From NCBI GenBank assembly GCA_963735055.1, contig CAVTJN010000022.1, positions 27,745 to 91,744 on the forward strand: DNA of 64,000 nucleotides, written 5' to 3'. This stretch comes from JBBITI01 sp963735055. GTDB taxonomy: Bacteria; Chloroflexota; Dehalococcoidia; Dehalococcoidales; UBA2162. The notes below the pieces were generated by a model. That model saw only the letters and a program-made list of their open reading frames with translations. It made no database searches and was not told the origin of the DNA. Below are positions 56,164 to 64,000 of the stretch, piece after piece. The stretch's first letter is position 1. Each line of letters begins with the position of its first letter. The position numbers and the translations under genes were made by a program.

Positions 56164-57521
56164 ACCATCTTGCTTTTCCACCTTCCGGTGCTGAAATATA
56201 TGGTGTAGATAATGGCTGCCCCAACGGTACCGGCCACGATCCCCCAACGCACTCCGTACACCCCGAGACCGGTAATCCGCGGCAGGAAATAGGCTAGGGG
56301 TATCTGCATCAGCCACATGTTCACCAGCATGATGACCATCGGGACCACGGTATCGCCGGCGCCGTTGACACACTGCTGGAAAACGTTGGTCAGACCCATC
56401 ACTACCCAGTTGGCGCAGGCGATCCTGAGGAAGAGACTGGCCACGGCGACCAGGCCCGGGTCGGAATCGAAGATCCGGACAATGTTTTCCGCCCAGATCA
56501 GTACGGCCACGGAAACAAGCATGAAAGCTCCGGACAAGAACCCCGCAGCCAGCCAGCCGGTCCGCTCCGCCCTCCCCGGCTGACGGGCTCCCAGGTTCTG
56601 CCCGGCCAGGACGCCGGCGGCTTGCCCCACCCCCATGGCAGGCATCTGAAGAAACATCTCCACCCGCTGGTTAAGGGAATGGGCGGCCACGGCCAGAGTG
56701 CCGAAAGGTCCGATTATCACGACCAGCACCAGGTTACCGAGCGTCCTTTGCATGGCAGCGACCGAAGCCGGAATCCCCACCTTTAACAAGCGCCAGATCG
56801 TGCTGAAATCGATTCGGAAATGCCTGAAGTTCAGATGCAGCCGGGTGCGGCCGCTGGAAAGAAACCACAGGCCGAGTCCGGCCCCAATCCCCTGGGAAAA
56901 GACAGCCGTGGTGGCCGCGCCGGTAACGCCCATCTTGGGGAATATCCACAGGCCGAAAATAAGCAGGGGGCAAACGGCGATGTGGACGAATCTGAAGAAG
57001 ACGGCGATCCACATCGGCGTACGCGAATCACCCGATGCCTGCATGATGCTCTCGGTCATGTTGCGGAAAGACATGGTCACCATTCCGATGAAGTTGATGC
57101 TCAGGTAGGGGGCGCCCAGGGCGACGACATCGCCCCCCACCCCGATCAACCTCATGATCGACCGGGCGTAGAAATGACCGATGGCGGCCATCATCAGGGA
57201 ATAGGCGAGACTGATGACGACGGCTTGCCGGGCAATGTGGTTCGCCCCCTCGATATCGCCGGCGCCGATGAACCGGGCAACCATAGCTCGCAAGCCCTGA
57301 TACAGCCCCATGGTAAGCGAATTGGCCAACTGAACGACCATGCCGGAGACGCCAACCGCGGCAATAGCGGCCGCGCCGAGCTTGCCGACCCATATCATGT
57401 CGATGGTCGGCCCCAGCATATTGAGGCTGCCGCCCACTATCATCGGCCAGGAGAGGGACAGAAGGTTCCCGGTGATGCTGCCTTTTGTCCAATCCCGGCC
57501 TCGCGCTGCCCGGCTGGTCAA
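56160..57521 (-). CDS. MATE-family efflux transporter
   Basis: 453 residues, twelve helices in two six-helix bundles with the family's pattern (LLSLSWPMIVGGSLNML at the N-terminus; VGIPASVAAMQRTLGN at the start of the second half, with the conserved AGQNLGARQ loop). Exchanges Na+ or H+ for organic cations. Convergent with the importer ATPase (4-base overlap), not in its operon. Confidence 0.93.
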   Translation of the reverse strand: MTSRAARGRDWTKGSITGNLLSLSWPMIVGGSLNMLGPTIDMIWVGKLGAAAIAAVGVSGMVVQLANSLTMGLYQGLRAMVARFIGAGDIEGANHIARQAVVISLAYSLMMAAIGHFYARSIMRLIGVGGDVVALGAPYLSINFIGMVTMSFRNMTESIMQASGDSRTPMWIAVFFRFVHIAVCPLLIFGLWIFPKMGVTGAATTAVFSQGIGAGLGLWFLSSGRTRLHLNFRHFRIDFSTIWRLLKVGIPASVAAMQRTLGNLVLVVIIGPFGTLAVAAHSLNQRVEMFLQMPAMGVGQAAGVLAGQNLGARQPGRAERTGWLAAGFLSGAFMLVSVAVLIWAENIVRIFDSDPGLVAVASLFLRIACANWVVMGLTNVFQQCVNGAGDTVVPMVIMLVNMWLMQIPLAYFLPRITGLGVYGVRWGIVAGTVGAAIIYTIYFSTGRWKSKMV

Positions 57522-57740
57522 TGAAATGCTCGATGCATCGCACTCACCGGCCCGTGACGGGTCCTGAGCATACCGCCAATTCTACCTCGAATGGGATGTC
57601 CCGACAACGCAAGTGCGCCCGGCATCGCTGCGCCGCTCCGGGAACGGTGCCATCCTGATCGATGGCACGGGTCCTGAACGTGCAATATTTATCGAAAACG
57701 GCTATGCTGGTCGAGTCCGGCTTGTGGAGGGTCCCTCGGC

Positions 57741-58634
57741 ATGAAGAAGAAGGTCGCCTTAGTGCTGGCGGCTGCCGCATTTCTGTACGTTAGTCTGTCG
57801 TTTGTGGGCGGGGCACTGGCGATGCGGATCCCCCGCCTTCCCCTGGGCGGTTCGCCGGCTTCGGTTGGCCTCTACTACGAAGACGTGTCCTTCCCCGCCC
57901 GCACTGATGGCACCGTCCTGAAAGGCTGGTACCTACCGGGCAAGGGAGAGTCTGCCATCATCGTGGTGCACGGGGGCACTCAGACCCGGGTGGATGCGAT
58001 CGTCGGTACGCTGGGGCTGGCCCGGGACCTGGTGCGGAAGGGATATGACCTGTCTGCTGTTCGACCTGCGGGGGCGAGGCGAATCGGGGGGGAGGGGGCG
58101 GGCGATGTCGAATATCGAACGCCGACATCGGCGGCGCCGTCGACTATCTGAATCGCCGAGGCTACCCGGAGGGCAGCGTCGGGATCATCGGCTTCTGTTC
58201 CGGGGCGGCCGCGGCAGCGATCTACGCCGGCCGAATCCGGCATCGGCGCCCTGGTGCTCGATGGCGCCTTCCCGACGGTGGCCGGCATGGTCGTATCCGA
58301 GGCGGTCGCCGCGCATGTCCCGAAATTCGTGGTGGAAATGTTCATTCCAGGGTTGACGGTGACCACCAGGATCATGTATGGTTTTGTCCCGACAGACCCG
58401 GTGGACGTGATTCCCCGGATTGAGCGTCCGATCTTCTTCATTCACGAACAAGACGACAATACGGTGTCGTGGCAGGACACTACCCGGCTCTTCGGCGCCT
58501 CGACCAACCCCGGGAACGAGATCTGGGAGGTCAATTCCGTCGAACACAGCCAGGGCTACCAGAAGTATCCAGTGGAATACGTGGAGCGGTTGGACAGCTT
58601 CTTTTCCCGATCACTGGTGAGGCAAGAACCGTGA
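57741..58634 (+). pseudogene. Alpha/beta hydrolase, copy B, several frameshifts
   Basis: N-terminal signal/helix (about 1-26, LALVLAAAAFLYVSL style), then VSFPARTDGTVLKGWYLPG and the oxyanion-side IVVHGG. The frame changes near 58050, near 58105 and near 58230. The pieces contain LLFDLRGRGESGG, GFCSGAA (nucleophile elbow G-x-S-x-G type), IHEQDDNTVSW (catalytic Asp region) and EHSQGY (catalytic His). Reconstructed length about 300 residues: an intact triad spread over several frames, so assembly indels are likely. Its C-terminal half matches the fragment at 5788-6174. Confidence 0.75.
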
Positions 58635-58688
58635 GGGGGCTCAACATCACGCCGCCCAAAGGTGGTGAGCCTGATTACTATAGTGAAG

Positions 58689-58880
58689 TCAAGGCCTTGC
58701 CGGGGCCAAATTGCGGGGGACCTCCTGTTTTGGGTCATAGGGTCTGCCAGTCTTGAGAACCGCATAGATGATGGGCAAGAGCTTGCGAGCAACGGCGACT
58801 ATTGAGTGCATCTTCTTCTTGCCGCGGCGGTCTTCCGCCGGTCCACCGGCACATGGTGTATCGATCTCAACCGAATGGCG
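58689..58880 (-). pseudogene. C-terminal remnant of a transposase (IS110-like)
   Basis: Minus strand: KKKMHSIVAVARKLLPIIY and AVLKTGRPYDPKQ, ending at a TGA at 58689-58691. This conserved tail, with the AVARKLL motif and GRPYDP, is typical of IS110-group transposases. No catalytic domain upstream is in frame; the remaining minus-strand frame up to 59083 looks unlike a transposase. It is a fragment within the 505-base gap 58635-59139, between the hydrolase and the repeat protein. Confidence 0.65.
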
Positions 58881-59139
58881 CCTTCAACCCGGGTGCTGAC
58901 CCGCAGCTTGGGCCGTTTGGCAATTTCCCCGGGGCCCTCCCCGCGGCGGTTATAGGCTGGTAATACCCGGGACCGCATCCCGCTGCCGACAGTCCAGTGT
59001 TGCAGCGCTGCCCCCCCAGATACTAGACTAATGGAGTCGGAGGACTGCGTCCTTTGATACTTCAGGATATTTCGGATCACCATTATTGCCTGCGCCCGAA
59101 CGGCATCTGAGAGTCAAGAGAGCATGGTAGATTGACAGC

Positions 59140-62100
59140 ATGAAATTGAAAAGGCGAATCCTTGCCGCTTTGTCTGCCCTGGTGCTGGCAGTTAACCTCT
59201 GCCTGTTAATCTCCACCCCTGCCCGCGCCGCCTCCAGTGACGCTGAGATCCTTACTTACAGTCTACCGGGTCAGACCGGGCCGGCCATTATCACCAGCGG
59301 GCCGGCGACAATTGCCGTCACTCTGCCGTTCGGCAGCGTCGTGACCGCTCTTGTCGCCACCTTCACCACCTCGGCCAATACTACTTCGGTCGCTGTGTCA
59401 GGGGCCAATCAGACGAGTGCCGTGACGCCCAATGACTTCACCAACCCCGTCACCTACCAGGTAACCGCCGAAGACGGCACTACTGTGAAGAGTTGGGTGG
59501 TGACGGTGACGGTAGCCGCGCCTTCGAATGTGGCGACTTTGGGTAATCTGACGATCAGTCAAGGAACGCTGACCCCGGTTTTCGCGTCCGCGACCGCCAA
59601 CTACACGGCCACCGTGGCCAACGGCGTAGCTTCGATGACGGTGACCCCGACCGTCAGTGAGGGCCATGCTACCGTGACCGTCAATGGCCAGACCGTCATC
59701 AGCGCCTCGCCCTCCCAGTCCCTCAGTCTGAACGTCGGCGCCAACACCATCACTATCGTGGTGACTGCCCAGGATGCCACCACCAGGACCTACACCATAA
59801 CCGTCACCCGGGGGGCGGCGCCGCTATCCAACGACGCTACCCTGGGTAATCTGACGATCAGTCAAGGAACGCTGACCCCGGTTTTCGCCTCCGCGACCGC
59901 CAACTACACGGCCACTGTTGCCAACGGCGTAACTTCGATGACGGTGACCCCGACGGTCAGTGAGGGCCATGCTACCGTGACCGTCAATGGCCAGACCGTC
60001 ATCAGCGCCTCGCCCTCCCAGTCCCTCAGTCTGAACGTCGGCGCCAACACCATCACTATCGTGGTGACTGCCCAGGATGCCACCACCAGGACCTACACCA
60101 TAACCGTCACCCGGGGGGCGGCGCCGCTATCCAACGACTCTACGCTGAGTAATCTGACGATCAGTCAAGGTACGCTGACCCCGGTTTTCGCGTCCGCGAC
60201 CGCCAACTACACGGCCACTGTGGCCAACGGCGTAACTTCGATGACGGTGACCCCGACCGTCAGTGAGAGCCATGCTACCGTGACCGTCAATGGCCAGACC
60301 GTCATCAGCGCCTCGCCCTCCCAGTCCCTCAGTCTGAACGTCGGCGCCAACACCATCACTATCGTGGTGACTGCCCAGGATGCCACCACCAGGACCTACA
60401 CCATAACCGTCACCCGGGGGGCGGCGCCGCTATCCAACGACGCTACGCTGAGTAATCTGACGATCAGTCAAGGTACGCTGACCCCGGTTTTTGCGTCCGC
60501 GACCGCCAACTACACGGCAACTGTGGCCAACGGCGTAGCTTCGATGACGGTGACCCCGACGGTCAGTGAGAGCCATGCTACCGTGACCGTCAATGGCCAG
60601 ACCGTCATCAGCGCCTCGCCCTCCCAGTCCCTGAGTCTGAATGTCGGCGCCAACACCATCACCATCGTGGTGACTGCCCAGGATACCACCACCACCGGAC
60701 CTACACCATGACCGTCACCCGGGGGCGGCGCCGCTATCCAACGACGCTACCCTGAGTACTCTGACGATCAGTCAGGGTACGCTGACCCCGGTTTTTGCGT
60801 CCGCGACCGCCAACTACACGGCCACCGTGGCCAACGGCGTAGCTTCGATGACGGTGACCCCGACGGTGAGTGAGAGCCATGCTGCCGTGACCGTCAATGG
60901 CCAGACCGTCATCAGCGGCTCGCCCTCCCAGTCCCTGAGTCTGAATGTCGGCGCCAACACCATCACCATCGTGGTGACCGCCCAGGATGCCACCACCCGG
61001 ACCTACACCGTTACCGTCACCAGGTCGGGACCCGGGGTGACGATAGGCGCCGTATCACCTTCAACGGGTCCGACGACCGGTGGTACCCCGATCACGATCA
61101 CCGGCGTCAGCTTTACCGGTGCCTTGTCGGTGACCATCGGTGGTAATACGGCCGCTTTCACGGTTACCGATGGTACTCATATCGCTGCGACCACTCCAGC
61201 CGGCGCGGCGGGGCCGCGGGACGTGGCGGTTACCACCCCCGCCGGCTCTGCGACTCTGACAGGCGGCTTCACTTACGTTGCGCCATCCGTTGGCGGCGGC
61301 TCCGGGGTTGGGGGCGGGGGTGGGGGCGGCGGGGCGGTGCCGACCGGTCCGGGCATTACCAGCCTCGCCCCTTACATCACCAGCGACGGCCTGTTCAGCC
61401 TGGCGGCCACCGCCGCTTCGGATGATGGAAAGGCAAAGCTGAGTATCGGCAGGGGGGTGCTGGCCAAGGCCACAGACGGCAGCGCCCTCAGGTCGGTCAG
61501 CATCCAGCCCGTGGCAAGTCCGCCGGCACCGCCGGCGGACAGCCAGATTATCGGACTGGCGTACGAACTGGGCCCGGCAGGGGCTACCTTCAACCCGGCG
61601 GTCACCCTGACATTAACCTACGACCCGGCCAAGTTACCGGCCGGACTGGACGAGAAGAACCTGGTCATGGCCACCTGGGATGCCGCGGCCGGCAAGTGGA
61701 TTGAACTGCCGACAACGGTCGACCCCGTAGCGCACACGCTGTCGGTAACGATCGGACACCTCAGCACGTTCGCGGTGGTGGCGCACACCCGGGCCGCGTC
61801 TTTCAGCATCGCCGATCTCAGCATCTCGCCGGCCGAAGTGCCGGGTGGGGGGCAGGTGAGCATCGGGGCGTCGGTCCGGAACACCGGCGATCTCGGGGGC
61901 ACGTACACCGTGGAGCTCAAGGTCAACGGCCAGGCGGAGTCCAAGCAGACCGTCACCGTCGGGGGCAACGCCGCTCAACCCGTATCCTTCACCGTGGTCA
62001 GGGATACCCCGGGCAGTTACGAGGTCAGCGTGGGTGGCCTGTCGGGCGTCTTCAAAGTGGCTGCTCCCCCGGCATCGGCCGCCGTTTTCAAGTTGAAGTC

Positions 62101-62473
62101 ACTGACTGTTGAGCCGGGCATCGTCAATCTAGGTCAGGATGTCATCATCAGCGTAGTAGTTGATAATACCGGAGGCACCGCCGGCACTGGTCCGATTGTC
62201 CTCAAGGTTGACGGCGCGCTGGTCGAGACCCGCGAGGTCGTCCTGGCTCCCGGGGCCAGCCAGAAGGTCGGCTTCACCTACTCCGGTCAACCCGCCGGCG
62301 TAAGGAAGGTGAACGTCAACGGACTGGATGGGGCGTTCACCGTTCGGCCCCTCGCCCGGCCTCGGACGTCCTCGCCGATAAACTGGTGGCTGGTTGGAGG
62401 AATCATCGCCGTCATCGTACTTGCGGCGACCCTTGTCACCCTGACCGTGAGACGGCGGGCATTGGACATTTGA
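59140..62473 (+). CDS. Large cell-wall/surface protein with five cadherin-like repeats, one frameshift
   Basis: Signal peptide (about 1-30, ending TPARAA). The first domain (about 31-130) resembles DUF5018-type folds (AEDGTTVKSW). Then come five ~101-residue cadherin-like beta-sandwich repeats, IPT/TIG (VSPSTGPTTGGTPITITG), a Gly-rich linker (GGGSGVGGGGGGGG), a ZU5-like domain and two CARDB-like domains (LSISPAEVPGGGQVS, LTVEPGIVNLGQDV). A C-terminal helix ends in a basic tail (RRRALDI). The frame changes between repeats four and five near 60690-60720: the first part ends at 60711, the second runs in the +1 frame. Full length about 1,110 residues. Probably an adhesin held in the membrane. Confidence 0.85.
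59524..61020 (+). repeat. Five tandem 303-base repeats
   Basis: Units start at about 59530 and recur every 303 bases (304 between units 4 and 5). They share long identical blocks, e.g. the codons for FASATANYTATVANGV and NVGANTITIVVTAQD. The +1 change combines 2 bases gained in CCACCACCACC and 1 lost in a G-run. Near identity at the DNA level implies recent duplication or gene conversion, and also risk of misassembly. Confidence 0.9.
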
Positions 62474-62559
62474 CCCGTTCGGCTTTTGCAGACGAGGTCG
62501 ACTCATGGTCATTCCTGTCGAAGATGGTCAACGCTTTGATCCGCGCAAGCAGTAATCCA

Positions 62560-62780
62560 GGTGGGTGAGGCGCGGATGGCCTGGTCTCCGGGATAGGTGG
62601 TCTCCGCAGTGCAGGGGGACGACCATTCTCCACTGCGCTCCGAAGAGGACAACCACAGGGGGTCAGGCCCGGCCATGACGGTGACGAGGATGGGTGGTCT
62701 CCGAAAGAGGTGGTCTCCGGAGTAAGGGGGACAACCATTCTCCGCTGCGCTACAAAGGGGACGATCACCTTCGGGGGGTG
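62560..62780 (+). repeat. Imperfect tandem repeat in the gap before ligase copy B
   Basis: Two ~85-base units (about 62575-62660 and 62690-62775) share, in order, TGGTCTCCG, AGG/TGGTCTCC, GGGGGAC, CCATTCTCC, CTGCGCT and GGAC. The same words occur once at 24265-24320 on the minus strand. The 358-base gap 62474-62831 contains no supported gene. Confidence 0.6.
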
Positions 62781-62831
62781 TGCACTGCGTTTCGAAGCAG
62801 AAAGGAATAAGAAAGTGGTTTCAGACAAGCA

Positions 62832-64000
62832 TTGAAGGCGCTTGCGTGGGGACGTCAGATAGCTGAAGGGATCATGGCGGTCCAGCCGGTGTTTGCGGTG
62901 CCGGTCTACTTCTCGGTGCTCTCCGGTGCTCCGCCACTCTGGCTCGGCCTGACGATCGCCATCATTCCCCTGGGGTTTCGCTTCTGGCTGACCCGCCGCC
63001 TTATTCCTCGGACGCCATTCGACGTGCCCATCCTGATCTTCATCCTGGGCTTACTGATGGGGCTACTGGTGGCCGCGGACAAGGGGGTGGCGGTGGGGGC
63101 GCTGGGTTCCACCTGCGCCTCGATGCTCATCTACTATGGGCTCGCCGGCAACGGTAACCGGGGGAAACGCTACTGGCTCTGGGTGGGGGGCGTCATCTGT
63201 TTCATTACGTTGGTGCTGGGGCTATGGTTCTTCTCCGAAGGCACCCAGCGGATCATGGCTTACAACGCCTGGTTCTTCAAGCTGTTTGAAGGGCTACCCA
63301 GGACGGGCGGCAACGTGCTCCAGTTCAACAGTCTCGGTTCTCTACTGGCGGTGGTCGTACCGGCGCTGTTCGGGGTGGCGCTTTTCAATAACCACGGGCG
63401 GCTGCGCGTGGCGGCGCTGGCGCTGGGGCTGGTCTTTTTCGGGATGCTCGTTCTGTGCGCCAGCGGCGGCGGTTGGGCTGCGGCGGCCGTCGGGCTGGGG
63501 GTGGTACTGGTGTTGTGGCGAAGGTGGATGGCCTGGGTCGTCGTCCCGGCGGCCGGTATTGCCGGCGGGGCGGCAGTGACGTTATACCACCAGACCACAT
63601 GGCTGCAGCAGACCTTTGCGACCAGTTCGCTCGCCGGCCGGGCAACACTTTGGGCCAATACTCTTGACTTCATGCGCGGCCGGCACTTGATCACCGGCAT
63701 CGGACTGGGAAGCTGGACGGATTCATACCGGCAGTTTATCGGGGAGATTCAGACACATGTTCACAATACCTATCTGCAACTCTACACCGACACCGGCTTG
63801 CTTGGCATCCTGGCCATGGTCGCGGCGGCCGTCATCTTCGTGCGCCTCGCGGCGAGGATGCTCGCATCGTCGCGCCATGACCCGCGTTACGGCATCGCCA
63901 TGGGCATGATCGGAGCCTCTATTGCCGGCGCCGTAATGGGGATTTATGAAGTGACGACCACGGTGACGGTGTTTGAAGGTACCGCTTACCTCTACATCAG
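62832..64000 (+). CDS. O-antigen ligase/Wzy-like polytopic protein, copy B (3' end outside window)
   Basis: Open to the last base. The TTG at 62832 or the ATG at 62874 is the start; an in-frame TAA lies a few codons upstream. About 375 residues from the ATG are visible. Ten or more helices; blocks VQPVFAVPVYF, LTRRLIPRTPFD, RYWLWVGGVIC, WRRWMAWVVVPAAGIAG; the loop THVHNTYLQLYTDTG has the conserved His of Wzy_C/ligase domains. Paralogue of 4513-5746, here unbroken. Likely attaches or polymerises a glycan on the outer face. The frame is uninterrupted over 1.1 kb, unlike copy A. Confidence 0.85.
   Translation, partial: MKALAWGRQIAEGIMAVQPVFAVPVYFSVLSGAPPLWLGLTIAIIPLGFRFWLTRRLIPRTPFDVPILIFILGLLMGLLVAADKGVAVGALGSTCASMLIYYGLAGNGNRGKRYWLWVGGVICFITLVLGLWFFSEGTQRIMAYNAWFFKLFEGLPRTGGNVLQFNSLGSLLAVVVPALFGVALFNNHGRLRVAALALGLVFFGMLVLCASGGGWAAAAVGLGVVLVLWRRWMAWVVVPAAGIAGGAAVTLYHQTTWLQQTFATSSLAGRATLWANTLDFMRGRHLITGIGLGSWTDSYRQFIGEIQTHVHNTYLQLYTDTGLLGILAMVAAAVIFVRLAARMLASSRHDPRYGIAMGMIGASIAGAVMGIYEVTTTVTVFEGTAYLYI

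Noticed and set aside
59524..61020. CRISPR or satellite array
   Set aside because: Repeats are 303 bases, contiguous, and code for cadherin-like domains; no spacers.

Overview
The window is a GC-rich (about 60 percent by eye) bacterial chromosome segment. Lipoprotein-type exporters, GatCA, a ThrRS without the TGS domain, guaA-purD-purE-purB followed by an MBL hydrolase, rsmD, coaD and a ferredoxin, plus etfBA and a second EF-G-like GTPase, together suggest an uncultured Chloroflexota, most likely Dehalococcoidia. This taxonomic call is inference from gene content and order. Many genes, including ones that should be essential (topA) and a fusA-type gene, carry single-base frameshifts. Draft-assembly indels are therefore a serious alternative wherever a gene is called broken.

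Layout. 1-6174 is a cell-surface/polysaccharide region: an anchored Fn3 protein, a GT-C-like membrane protein, a DUF1616 protein, an O-antigen-ligase-like protein and a hydrolase fragment, the last four all damaged. 6580-11440 is an accessory island. It holds three minus-strand genes (HTH-like protein, AAA+ ATPase, unknown protein), a palindrome-rich leader, two small ORFs and a broken tyrosine recombinase whose 3' end runs into tRNA-Phe. 11582-20877 is housekeeping: VOC protein, RNase HI-like protein, zinc-ribbon protein, purine genes, rsmD, coaD and ferredoxin. 20907-28773 holds a MacB-type exporter operon, an MFS carrier, a phosphoribosyltransferase, a rhomboid protease and an NfeD-like protein. 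28848-40087 is a translation block: gatC, gatA and proS on the plus strand, then thrS, infC, rpmI, rplT, pheS, an unknown coiled-coil membrane protein and pheT on the minus strand. 40129-50930 has etfBA, a LiaF-like protein, an EF-G-like GTPase, a MoxR-DUF58-DUF4129 operon and topA. 51127-57521 has a DnaQ-like exonuclease, a MerR-type regulator, a cobalamin/iron-siderophore importer and a MATE exporter. 57741-64000 has an alpha/beta hydrolase, a transposase remnant, a large surface protein with five near-identical 303-bp repeats, intergenic repeats and a second O-antigen-ligase-like gene.

The two ends of the window are related. The hydrolase plus ligase pair at 3954-6174 (minus) is paralogous to the pair at 57741-64000 (plus). 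In the second copy a transposase remnant and the repeat protein lie between the two genes. The least explained parts are the island cassette at 6580-9734 with its structured leader at 9853-10038, and the unknown gene translationally coupled between pheS and pheT.
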